Assembly: GCA_026415215.1 (NCBI GenBank)
Contig: JAOAHN010000058.1
Span: forward strand, 1 to 64,000
Source of the DNA: Candidatus Hydrogenedentota bacterium
GTDB lineage: Bacteria > Hydrogenedentota > Hydrogenedentia > Hydrogenedentales > Hydrogenedentaceae
Length of the DNA: 64,000 bases
Direction of reading: 5' to 3'
Position 1 is the first letter of the stretch, and the number at the start of each line of letters is the position of its first letter. The notes below the pieces were generated by a model. That model worked only from the letters and a program-made list of their open reading frames with translations. It did no database searches and had not been told where the DNA came from. The translations under genes were made by a program, and so were the position numbers. Positions 8,940 through 18,453 of this stretch are shown here, in pieces.

Positions 8940-10439
8940 ATGAGAAAGATAATTAAGTTATTTTATGGTCTGTTTGTAGCTGTAATGTGGATTTTGGTGT
9001 TATGCCTTTCGTTAGAACTATTTACTAGGGTAGTATTGAAAACTGCAAATTATCTATATAGACCCCTATTTGAGATGCAAAATGCGAAAGCTTACAAAAT
9101 GGTGAAATTATCGGAGGAATTGGAAGAGAAATACCTTGTGGAAAAGGACTATAAGCCTAAAGACCAAATAGTTTTTTCGTCTCCAAAGTCATCTGACCTT
9201 ACAAGTATAAATGGAGACTATCTTTGCAAAAAGAATTATGAGCTTACTTTGAAAGGTGTGGCAGAGATTTATTTTGATATAGATGGTAATATCATCGAAT
9301 CCTATGGGGATCCTCTGATTGAAAGATATATTTATAATATTGTGAATGACTTACCTGTTAGTTATAATGACTCTTCTTGGGATACCGTTTTAGAAGTAAT
9401 TAGAAATCCTTCACTTGCTCCCTATAGTGCACAGTTGAGATACATAGGGACTTATAATCATTATTACCAAGTTGAAATCACCCAGCAGTCTGATGGACTT
9501 GTTTTAATTGCGAGGGAACTAAGAGATAGCTATCCTTTGTCTTTGATTGCGACTTATACTTCGAAAAGTGAAGATAGTGCTTGGCTTGTTCCTTTCTTTG
9601 CCTATAAACCGAATGTTGATAGATACAATAATTTAGGATTTCGCGACGAGGATATAATCCTACCTAAACCAGAGGGAGTATTGCGTATTTTATGCGTAGG
9701 GGGTTCAACAACTGAAGAGGGACCCTCCAACGATGTGACCTATCCTAATATAATGGAGAGAAAGTTGAGGAAGTATTTTAACACTGACAAAATTGAAGTT
9801 ATTAATGCAGGGGTTATAGGTCAGAGGTCATTTGGAGAAGTTCGGAGAGTAAATGATTTTATAAGTCTTCAACCTGATTTGGTAGTTTATTATAATGCCA
9901 TTAATGATATTTGTCTTGTTGATATGCCACAATGGCTAAAGCTTCCTAATTCGTATCGAGATACGATTCTCTATTCTGATTTATTAACCCGGATATTCAA
10001 TCGAAAGTTGCTTCCCTCGGATGACTATATTGCAGATTATTTTCATAGGACGATATTCCGTAACTTAGGAGCAATGAATTGTGGTTTTAGTAAACAAAAT
10101 ATTCGTATGGCAATATGTAGTTTTGCTTATCCAAAAATTGAATGGTATGAGTTCGTAGCAAGATTATATTTCGATTTCAATATGCGTAATGCGTGGCTTT
10201 CCTTAGAAGATGTGATGATAACTTTTGATACATACATAAAGGTTATTCAAATATATAATAGGGAATTGAAAAAATTTTGTGAGCGGGAAAACATTCTTTA
10301 TATACCCGTGGCTGAGGAACTAAATGGAGGAACCGACTATTTTACAGATGTATGCCACATGACTCAACTTGGTTTGTATGTGAAGGCGGATATCATAAGT
10401 TCTTATGTGGCAAAGTGGATAGAGGAAAGTTATCGGTAA
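8940..10439 (+). CDS. Membrane-anchored SGNH/GDSL-hydrolase-like protein
   Basis: N-terminal TM; LCVGGSTTEEG (block I-like), YYNAINDI (block III-like), DVCHMTQLG (C-terminal D..H). Confidence 0.75.
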   Translation: MRKIIKLFYGLFVAVMWILVLCLSLELFTRVVLKTANYLYRPLFEMQNAKAYKMVKLSEELEEKYLVEKDYKPKDQIVFSSPKSSDLTSINGDYLCKKNYELTLKGVAEIYFDIDGNIIESYGDPLIERYIYNIVNDLPVSYNDSSWDTVLEVIRNPSLAPYSAQLRYIGTYNHYYQVEITQQSDGLVLIARELRDSYPLSLIATYTSKSEDSAWLVPFFAYKPNVDRYNNLGFRDEDIILPKPEGVLRILCVGGSTTEEGPSNDVTYPNIMERKLRKYFNTDKIEVINAGVIGQRSFGEVRRVNDFISLQPDLVVYYNAINDICLVDMPQWLKLPNSYRDTILYSDLLTRIFNRKLLPSDDYIADYFHRTIFRNLGAMNCGFSKQNIRMAICSFAYPKIEWYEFVARLYFDFNMRNAWLSLEDVMITFDTYIKVIQIYNRELKKFCERENILYIPVAEELNGGTDYFTDVCHMTQLGLYVKADIISSYVAKWIEESYR

Positions 10440-10538
10440 TGAAGATTTCATCTATTATCCATTATAGGGAGAGCGAAACATTTTATTGGAATTGATTTTG
10501 AGCACCAGTGCATATATAAAGTATAGCCAGCGAAAGTC

Positions 10539-12551
10539 TTATTTAACTTCCAAAACTCCTATGTCGTAGATATTTACTTTAGGGATAGATACCTTTAATC
10601 TGTTTCCTTCATTTGTAATCTGTAATTGTAGTAGGTCTGGAGCAAGATAAGCCTTTTCAATCTGTTTATTAGCGGGAAGAATCGTAAGTGGTAAGTAGAC
10701 TGCAATGTTTTCAATTGCAGGCACATCTTCAACCATGTGGCGTTCGGGACTTAGATATCCGCTTACACCTCTGTTTACAAGATTTAGAAGTAGTTTGTTA
10801 TCTTTTTTTCTAAGAGCAAATTCTAAGTACCAGGGGCCAGTGTGTCTTGCTAATTTGGTGGTGTCTAATTCCGAGAGCCAGTGATTTAGCGCTGTTCTAT
10901 ATTGGGGCACAGGATTAGTAGAATATAGCCTGAAAAACGGACCGTAAATAGCTAATACTTTACCTTTCCCTATCTCGTGAAGACTTACTGCAGGGTATTG
11001 AGTCGCATCTTTATCAGGCTCTTCACCATTTAGAAGGAAGGCAATAATTTTTGCCTGATTTGTCCTTACACACTCGTATTCCCCGCCTGTGGTTATGGAA
11101 CTTCCATCGGGTAGTGGGAGCCATCCTCTACGCATAGTTTTCTCTGATGTTCCATTAAGCCAATCACCATAATTAGAAGTAAGAAAGTTTCCAGACAATA
11201 TAAGATTCCCACCATTATTTACATATTCTTTCACCTTGGATACAAAGTTTGGTGTGAGATGTTTTCTTTCAGGGATCACCACTAATGGATAGTTGTCAAT
11301 GACTTTTATCAAAGTATCTTCGTTTAGAATGTCTACAGAGAAACCGAGTTCAAGCAGTATACTTACAGCCCCTTCAACAGGTTGTAAAACTATACCGTGC
11401 TTGCCGTAGAGCGGGTCATTTTCCTTATAGAATGTAGTTTCACTGTGAAGGACTGCAACTTGGGGAATCGTTTCGGACTTGAAACACCATTCCTTTCTTG
11501 CTTTGCAGAATTCCCCTACTGTTGAGAGCAGTGGAGTGTGCCAATCTACTAACCTGCCAGAGCGCTTGGGGTTATCATAAATAAACACGGATCCACCTTG
11601 TGCCATTACTACCGATAATTCTTGGCAGAGGTGTGGCACGGTCTTCATTATTTTACCTATAGTTTGTGAGTGCAGGAAGCTCCATGCCATAAGGTCCCAT
11701 GGCTTTCCACGAGAAGCCAGGAATCTCGCTTCAAAAGAGGCCTCTTTGGCACCGAAGGATGGGGAAAAATCGCCACTTAAGTAATCAACATCCACTACTA
11801 TAGGTTCAGGCTGTCTCATTGTATATAGCCAGTTGCTGCAAACCATACAGGAAGGCTTTACCTTATGCACTTCCTCTACCACTCTTTTTACATGTTCAGT
11901 AAATAAGTTTCTGTGGAAGGCTACCCACTCTTCCCAAAAAGGGTCTTCTCTTTTTGTAGGGACATTTTGGATACCTGTAGATTCAGTAAATTTTTTCCTG
12001 CATCTCTCGCACCAACATGGGAAGCTTGCCCAATTTTCGCCATCTACCCATATTCCATCGATGTCATATTCCTTTATGACTTCGATAAGTTGTGGAATCA
12101 TAAGTTGCGTGTCATAATCACTCGTTCTACAAGTGTTATTTGGGTCAATTGAGCCATCAGACTTTTTTCTACCCCAGTCCGGGTTTAGCTCAATCGCTCG
12201 GCTATCCCAAACTCCAGAATAATGGATAGATAATGGAATTCCCAATTCTTTAGTTACATCTCGCCAAATTCTCAAAGCATCTTGTACTATGCCCGGTGAT
12301 GGGGAACCTATTTTTGTCGGGTATCCTGTGTAACCTGGATGCCCTTTGCAATCATATTGGACAAAATCAGGCTTGACTTTCAAGAGGAAATCTCTTATTT
12401 GTTCTGGGTTAGTTTCCTTTCCTAATTCAGTGTCTTTGGCATTAGGATGGAGGTCAAAATGGATTCCAAAGAAACCATTCTCATGCCAATTAGGAGTCTG
12501 GGTATTTATTGGAACAAGGCAAGAAATTATGATGAATGTTAGAATACTCAT
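10539..12551 (-). CDS. Secreted glycoside-hydrolase-like protein (alpha-L-fucosidase / GHL-type TIM barrel)
   Basis: Signal-like N-terminus; FFGIHFDLHPN, IHYSGVWDSRAIELNPDW, YDIDGIWVDGENW, CWCERCRKKF motifs. Confidence 0.65.
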   Translation of the reverse strand: MSILTFIIISCLVPINTQTPNWHENGFFGIHFDLHPNAKDTELGKETNPEQIRDFLLKVKPDFVQYDCKGHPGYTGYPTKIGSPSPGIVQDALRIWRDVTKELGIPLSIHYSGVWDSRAIELNPDWGRKKSDGSIDPNNTCRTSDYDTQLMIPQLIEVIKEYDIDGIWVDGENWASFPCWCERCRKKFTESTGIQNVPTKREDPFWEEWVAFHRNLFTEHVKRVVEEVHKVKPSCMVCSNWLYTMRQPEPIVVDVDYLSGDFSPSFGAKEASFEARFLASRGKPWDLMAWSFLHSQTIGKIMKTVPHLCQELSVVMAQGGSVFIYDNPKRSGRLVDWHTPLLSTVGEFCKARKEWCFKSETIPQVAVLHSETTFYKENDPLYGKHGIVLQPVEGAVSILLELGFSVDILNEDTLIKVIDNYPLVVIPERKHLTPNFVSKVKEYVNNGGNLILSGNFLTSNYGDWLNGTSEKTMRRGWLPLPDGSSITTGGEYECVRTNQAKIIAFLLNGEEPDKDATQYPAVSLHEIGKGKVLAIYGPFFRLYSTNPVPQYRTALNHWLSELDTTKLARHTGPWYLEFALRKKDNKLLLNLVNRGVSGYLSPERHMVEDVPAIENIAVYLPLTILPANKQIEKAYLAPDLLQLQITNEGNRLKVSIPKVNIYDIGVLEVK

Positions 12552-13027
12552 TTTGATACCTTTATTATAGTTAGAGTTATAAATTTGTATAAATCAATAT
12601 AAGAGAATGATTAGAAAAGTTTCAATTTAAAAGACCATAACACTAAAAAAAGGTGTCTTTTTGATATAACACTATTAGGTTTTGGTTTTTCTGTAACTGC
12701 CAGACTCCTGTAGGGTAAATCTAAAAATAATGTGGGTGCCATCATGAGTAGAAAAAATTTTTGTTTAGAAACTTTTTCGAATAGTTTTACCTATAGTGGG
12801 ACCTTTATAGAGTGTTATTAAAACTCTGGATACTTTTGCGTAGATGTGATTTTGTGAATTATTTTCAATTTCACGCGAGTGTTACGGGACCAATTAATTC
12901 AAAGTTTTAGATTTTTGATTCACTAAAGACAGAGAAATTCCCCATTCAATAAATCCCCATTTCTATTTTTTTTCCTTAAGAAGTTATTTCGAAATGATAT
13001 CATTGAATACCATAAAAAGTATGGATA

Positions 13028-15607
13028 TTATAATGTATAATGAATATCCTTTAATTCTGGTGACAGGGACTCCGATATATGGTCGAGGAATGTGTGTATT
13101 CTTATGCTATAAATTTTGAGGCTGGGAATCACTAATTGGAGTTCTTTTCTTAATTGGGATGACTTTAACATCCTATTTTCTACGAGAGGGCTAATCCATT
13201 GGAGGGATAGATATATTTTACCTTTAGAACTTTCTGTTTCTTCCTGCAAAATTTTGTAAGTTCTATATAGAGGAGTGAGAGATTTTTCTTTTGGGTAATA
13301 ATGCTCCCACATTGTGATAAAGATTTTTTTTGCATGCTCCGATACCTGCTCAAATTTGCCTTCTTTAGTTTCAATTAGCAAGCAATACTCTGCTCCTTTA
13401 ACTCTCTGCATAATTGATGGAGAGTCTTTTGGGATTAACCCAATATCATCAAGAACAAAGCCATCAGGCAATTCTTTTTTAACTTTCTCTTTGTAAGACT
13501 CGTAGGGAATACTTTCTTCAGCCAGCCAAAGGTCTATGAACTCCTCTAAGAGTATTTCTCCCACAGGTGCAGGATATGCGAAGCTTATTTTAGGATGTGC
13601 ATGAAAGCCTTTGGAGTAGGCTAATGGTAGATTTGCTCTTCTTAGTATTCTTATCCAAGCATTGTAAAGTTCCAAGTGGCTCAGGAATCTCGCCATTTTG
13701 ATTTTTTTTATCTTAAACAGTAATCTTTGAACAGGCTCCGGTGAATAATTGAGAGAGATATGTTTTGCGAGCTCCTCTGAATAATCTATTTTTTTGTTCC
13801 ATCGAAGACATTGTTCCTTCGTGTATAGTTGGATCCCACATTTATCACATTTTCCTTCTCGGCAATCGGGTGTAGTTAGTTCCTTAAGTGCAATTTCTCG
13901 TTGTTTTAGGAGCCATTCTTTTTTAATACCGATATCTATAAAATCCCAAGGTAGCGGTTCATCAGTTTTTCTTTTTCCGAGTAAGCCATCTGGTTGTATA
14001 TTTAATTCTCTCAATGCCGATAACCAGTGGTCGAAATTTATCTGGTTTGAAGAGGTTTCGAGATAAGCACCTTTGCTCCAGGCGCGGTAAATTAACTCTC
14101 CTATCTTTCTGTCGGCTCTGCTTATAATCCCCTCAATAAAAGAAAACTCTGGAGAGTGAAAGCTTACTTTTATACTTTTGTATTTCTTCAGTTCTTGGAG
14201 AATTCTAATTTGTTTGTTTTTGGTCTCTTCGAGAGATATTTGCTGGTCCCATTGAAATGGGGTCCACGGTTTAGGGACAAATGTAGAAATGCCAAGATGA
14301 ATTTTTGCGTCATTCCTAATCTTTTTAGCTTCGTTAAGACATAAAATTGCAAGTTCAATTAGCGCAGAAATATCCTCATCGGTCTCGGTAGGGAGTCCAA
14401 TCATAAAGTATAGTTTGATGTGAGTCCATCCTTTGCTAAATGCTATTTTAGTGATTTCTAAAAGTTCTTCATTGGTCACAGTTTTGTTTATAACTTTACG
14501 GAGTCTATCTGAACCTGCCTCCGGGGCAAATGTTAAACCGCTTCTCCTAACTCCGGAAACCATTTCCGCAAGAGAAATAGAAAATCCATCCACCCTTAGA
14601 GAAGGGAGGTTAATAGCAGTCATCCTTGGTTTAGTTAATTTCTGAAGTTTTGATAGGAGTTCGTTTATATGGGAGTAATCGCAGGTAGCTAAGGATACGA
14701 GACTTATGGATTCAAACCCTGTACTATTTAGTAGCTTAGTGGCTAAATTTACTATTTCATCAGGGTTGTGTTCACGCACAGGTCTGTATATACATCCTGC
14801 AAGGCAAAATCTGCAATTTCTCGAGCAACCTCTCATTATTTCAATAGATAATCCCTCGTGGATAAGTTGAGTAAATGGCACGATGTAACTCTTAATGTAG
14901 TTGGGGTTTTTAAGTTTTTTTGAAATTCGTCTTTTTACCCTGAAATTCTCAGGATTGGGAGTAGTATATCCAGATGAAGTTTGAATTGTTTTTACAAACT
15001 TAGGAACATATACTCCTTCGATTTTTGATATTTCAATAAGTTTTTCTTCTCGCTCCTTGCCCTTTAGTGCTTTCAGAAGCTCAGCTATCTCTATAGCAAT
15101 TTCTTCTCCGTCACCTATTACAAAAAAGTCAACGAATGGGGCCATAGGTTCAGGATTAGCACAGCAAGGTCCTCCTGCACATACAAGGGGGTGACCCTCC
15201 TCACGGTTTTTTGATAGGAGAGGGATCTGAGATAGATGAAGCATATTTAGCACAGTTGTATATGTTAATTCAGATTGCAAGGTGAAGCCTAACAAATCTA
15301 CAGATTTCACGGGGTCTTTAGATTCCCAAAGAAATAAGGGGATTTGTCTCTCGATTAGAAGTTTTGCAAGGTCTGGGGCAGGTGCATATACCCTCTCTGC
15401 CCAAACATACGGAAGATCGTTCAATATGGAGTACAGTATTTGTAAACCCAGATTACCAAGTCCTAACTCATATAGGTCAGGGAAGGCTAAGGCAATTCTC
15501 ACAAGGACTTCATCTTTGTTTTTGTGTATGGAATTCCATTCGTTTCCTAAATATCTCGAAGGCTTTTCTACATTTTCGAGCAGTGATTCTATAACCTCTT
15601 TGAACAT
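13028..15607 (-). CDS. Radical SAM protein fused to DUF2344-like C-terminal domain (TIGR03960/TIGR03936-type)
   Basis: IMRGCSRNCRFCLAGCIYRPVREH radical SAM CxxxCxxC; C-terminal LLFKIKKIKMARFLSHLELYNAWIRILRRANLPLAYSKGFHAHPKISF. Confidence 0.9.
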   Translation of the reverse strand: MFKEVIESLLENVEKPSRYLGNEWNSIHKNKDEVLVRIALAFPDLYELGLGNLGLQILYSILNDLPYVWAERVYAPAPDLAKLLIERQIPLFLWESKDPVKSVDLLGFTLQSELTYTTVLNMLHLSQIPLLSKNREEGHPLVCAGGPCCANPEPMAPFVDFFVIGDGEEIAIEIAELLKALKGKEREEKLIEISKIEGVYVPKFVKTIQTSSGYTTPNPENFRVKRRISKKLKNPNYIKSYIVPFTQLIHEGLSIEIMRGCSRNCRFCLAGCIYRPVREHNPDEIVNLATKLLNSTGFESISLVSLATCDYSHINELLSKLQKLTKPRMTAINLPSLRVDGFSISLAEMVSGVRRSGLTFAPEAGSDRLRKVINKTVTNEELLEITKIAFSKGWTHIKLYFMIGLPTETDEDISALIELAILCLNEAKKIRNDAKIHLGISTFVPKPWTPFQWDQQISLEETKNKQIRILQELKKYKSIKVSFHSPEFSFIEGIISRADRKIGELIYRAWSKGAYLETSSNQINFDHWLSALRELNIQPDGLLGKRKTDEPLPWDFIDIGIKKEWLLKQREIALKELTTPDCREGKCDKCGIQLYTKEQCLRWNKKIDYSEELAKHISLNYSPEPVQRLLFKIKKIKMARFLSHLELYNAWIRILRRANLPLAYSKGFHAHPKISFAYPAPVGEILLEEFIDLWLAEESIPYESYKEKVKKELPDGFVLDDIGLIPKDSPSIMQRVKGAEYCLLIETKEGKFEQVSEHAKKIFITMWEHYYPKEKSLTPLYRTYKILQEETESSKGKIYLSLQWISPLVENRMLKSSQLRKELQLVIPSLKIYSIRIHTFLDHISESLSPELKDIHYTL

Positions 15608-15614
15608 CTTTCCA

Positions 15615-16904
15615 TTAGTTAGTTAAGAATGGGAAGGGCTTGAAAATATGGGAAACTTGTTTATTAGTTTTACTCCAGATGATTCTGCCTAAGAGGACAC
15701 AACCCTGGGCACCTTTTTTTCTTGCGTTGTTAAACATACCCTCGCCGTCGGTGATCCAAGTCTCATTTGGTGAAACAGGATAAACCCCGAAGTTACCCAA
15801 AGTGGCGCCTCTCTCGGGAAAAACTATTTTTTCTGTCTTTCTGATTACACAAATATTTTCATAGTCTGGGTTGACTTGGGCTATAAACAAAGGGGCTCTA
15901 TGTCTGATGATGTGGTCGTTGTTTGCACCTTTTCGTGTGTATACTAAGAATAAACCGTCGCTGTGAACTGCCCAGTGCTGTTGGGTGTTATAACTGCCTA
16001 ATTCGGAGCCGTCATCGAAAGTCCACGATTTTATCGGTCTATAGTGTAGCCCGTCGTCGCTTACAGTTATATATCCACGCTCATCATTTCTCAGAGTAAG
16101 ATAATATTTGTCTTTGAATTTTGCAATAGAGGGTTCACAAAGCCCCCTTGGGATGTTCAATGTTAGTATATCTCCGTGCTCAATGAATTTAAGGTGTTCG
16201 CCATCGAATAAGTATCTTACTACAGTTACGGAGTAGTTATTGTTGTTATCTTCAATGGTTTTGGCAAAGTATATAGGTAGTAAGACAATCCCGTCGTTTT
16301 CTACTATCCACTGCACACAAGCGGGCATGGTAGAAAAACATTTTTCTAAAAAGCCCTTGAACTCTAACTTTTTCCATTTAGTCCATGAATTGGACATAGG
16401 ATCATAGATAGCATAAACTCCTTCAACTCTTCCTGCTCGGTCTCTGATTTGGCGACCTTTTTCATCATATCTTACTCTAACTCCTATGGCTAAGTACTTT
16501 TTAGTTTTTTCGTGCCATCCCGGCGTTACATCACAAACACTTGCGGTAATACCTTCTTCTTCTTTAACCCAATCTAATTCCGGTACTAATTGTGGATTTG
16601 ACCAGGTTTTTCCACCATCGTCAGTGTATGATGTATATAAGCCGGAATAGTAGTCAGACACCATAAGATGCTTTTGCAAAGTCATAAGGATTCTTGGACA
16701 GCCGTTATTCTCAATTACAGGTATTGTTGCTACTCTTGGATGGAACCAGCAGAAGTCTTCACCTAAGTGACTAATTATGCAATCCCACTTTATCTCTGAG
16801 ATTAAGTTATCATCTTCTGCCAGAGATTGGTTTGAAGTGAGGAACACGAAGGGTATGGATAGTATTACCAAAACTTTATTTTTGTCAAGCAATTTGTTAA
16901 GCAC
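15615..16904 (-). CDS. Sialidase / BNR-repeat-like secreted protein
   Basis: Signal-like N-terminus; YTSYTDDGGKTWSNPQLV Asp-box; YITVSDDGLHYRPIKSW. Confidence 0.7.
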   Translation of the reverse strand: MLNKLLDKNKVLVILSIPFVFLTSNQSLAEDDNLISEIKWDCIISHLGEDFCWFHPRVATIPVIENNGCPRILMTLQKHLMVSDYYSGLYTSYTDDGGKTWSNPQLVPELDWVKEEEGITASVCDVTPGWHEKTKKYLAIGVRVRYDEKGRQIRDRAGRVEGVYAIYDPMSNSWTKWKKLEFKGFLEKCFSTMPACVQWIVENDGIVLLPIYFAKTIEDNNNNYSVTVVRYLFDGEHLKFIEHGDILTLNIPRGLCEPSIAKFKDKYYLTLRNDERGYITVSDDGLHYRPIKSWTFDDGSELGSYNTQQHWAVHSDGLFLVYTRKGANNDHIIRHRAPLFIAQVNPDYENICVIRKTEKIVFPERGATLGNFGVYPVSPNETWITDGEGMFNNARKKGAQGCVLLGRIIWSKTNKQVSHIFKPFPFLTN

Positions 16905-16992
16905 GGTTTGATCTCTCTGTGGATTTATTACCTAAATTATATCAGTATTCAGAAGTGACTACTTAATTTGTAAGCTTTTCTATATAAAGAGG

Positions 16993-17020
16993 AGGCAGGT
17001 GAATAATCACTCACCTGCCT
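16993..17020 (-). terminator. Intrinsic terminator-like hairpin downstream of the Gfo/Idh/MocA gene
   Basis: AGGCAGGTGA (16993-17002) and TCACCTGCCT (17011-17020), perfect 10-bp stem with 8-nt loop. Confidence 0.6.
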
Positions 17021-17049
17021 TACTATGCAAAGATTAGTTTCCACAGTTT

Positions 17050-18306
17050 TTAGATAAGTTTTGTTTCTCCCGGAACTGGAATAGGTCCGATTGGATAGGA
17101 TTTGGTCCAGTCTAATTCTTCGGGGACTATGCTTAAGTTAGATTTCATCATATCATCCCAGGTAACTTCTTGGCCTGTGTATGCTGATATTCTGCCCATG
17201 ATAGCTGTCATGGTGCTTATTGCTGTTTCCATACCCATGTTAAGGTAAGGTGTTTCATTTCTTATGGCTCTTACAAGGTCTATATGTTCTTGCACATAGG
17301 GACTTTCTTTATCTTTGCCCATATCGTTACATTTGCTCTTTCCTTTTGTTCCAAACACTTCTTCAAATACATCTTCTTTTGAGTTGTTCCAATGTCTTGA
17401 GAAACTGAACATATGGACACCATTTGGATATTCAAAATCACATTCAAAGTGGTCCCAAAGGTCTCCATATTTTTCCTCTTTCGGTTTCCACGCTCTTCCT
17501 CCTGAAGCTACGACTTTTGTCGGGTGAGTACCCATAATCCAGTTTATTATATCTATATTGTGTATATGTTGCTCGACAATGTTATCTCCGCAGGTCCAAA
17601 TTTGGTTGTACCAGTTGCGTAAGCGGTATTCTAAATCGCTCCATCCGGGTTTTCTTTCGTGACAGAACGGAAGTGAACCGTTCCAATATACTCTTGCTGC
17701 AATGATTTCTCCGATTGCGCCATCTTGGATTTTCTTCACTGTTTCTCGATATGCATTGCTTGAACGCCTCTGTGTCCCTGTGGCAAAGCATAAACTTTTT
17801 TCTTTTGCCTTTTCCACAGCTTTCATAAATCTCTTTACGCCTACAGGGTCAACTGCAATTGGTTTTTCAGTAAAAATGTGTTTTCCAGCCTCAACTGCTT
17901 CTTCGATATGTTGAGGTCTGCAGAAGGGTGGGGTGGCGTGTATCACTATATCCACATTAGTTTGGAGTAGTTTCTTATATGCATCTAAACCTACGAAGCA
18001 AAGTTCATCAGGAATATCAATTTTCTTTGCATATTTTGGATTTTTCTTCATTCCCTCGAGTTTTTTTCTGCATTCTTGGAGTTTATCTTCAAATACATCA
18101 GCCAATGCTATTACCACTACATTGTCATTACCGTCGAGATTATCTTTTACTGCGCCAAAACCTCTGCCACCACATCCAATCAATCCAATTCTTAATGTGT
18201 CTACATTCTTTTCAGCGGGTTCAGCATTTTTTGTAATTACAGCGAATGATGCAATAGCGGCTGTCTTAGCAAAATCTCTTCGACTCATCTTAAATTTTTC
18301 ACTCAT
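17050..18306 (-). CDS. Gfo/Idh/MocA family oxidoreductase with Tat-type signal
   Basis: SRRDFAKTAAIASFAVI signal; LRIGLIGCGGRGFGAV Rossmann motif; EAVEAGKHIFTEKPIAVDP. Confidence 0.92.
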   Translation of the reverse strand: MSEKFKMSRRDFAKTAAIASFAVITKNAEPAEKNVDTLRIGLIGCGGRGFGAVKDNLDGNDNVVVIALADVFEDKLQECRKKLEGMKKNPKYAKKIDIPDELCFVGLDAYKKLLQTNVDIVIHATPPFCRPQHIEEAVEAGKHIFTEKPIAVDPVGVKRFMKAVEKAKEKSLCFATGTQRRSSNAYRETVKKIQDGAIGEIIAARVYWNGSLPFCHERKPGWSDLEYRLRNWYNQIWTCGDNIVEQHIHNIDIINWIMGTHPTKVVASGGRAWKPKEEKYGDLWDHFECDFEYPNGVHMFSFSRHWNNSKEDVFEEVFGTKGKSKCNDMGKDKESPYVQEHIDLVRAIRNETPYLNMGMETAISTMTAIMGRISAYTGQEVTWDDMMKSNLSIVPEELDWTKSYPIGPIPVPGETKLI

Positions 18307-18453
18307 GGTATGGCTCCTTGTGTTTTTAAAAGTTTTGGTTTATTTTTTTCTATGAGAGGGAAATTTTCCTCATTCGTCATAAGTTGTAATTAAAGTAGTA
18401 ATATATGAAAAATTGCGTTATTGAATCTACTCTTAATTGAAAGCTGAGCGAAT

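Noticed and set aside
13028-15607. Radical SAM-DUF2344 fusion as a novel architecture
   Set aside because: This fusion is already known for TIGR03960/TIGR03936-type proteins, so it is not reported as a finding.
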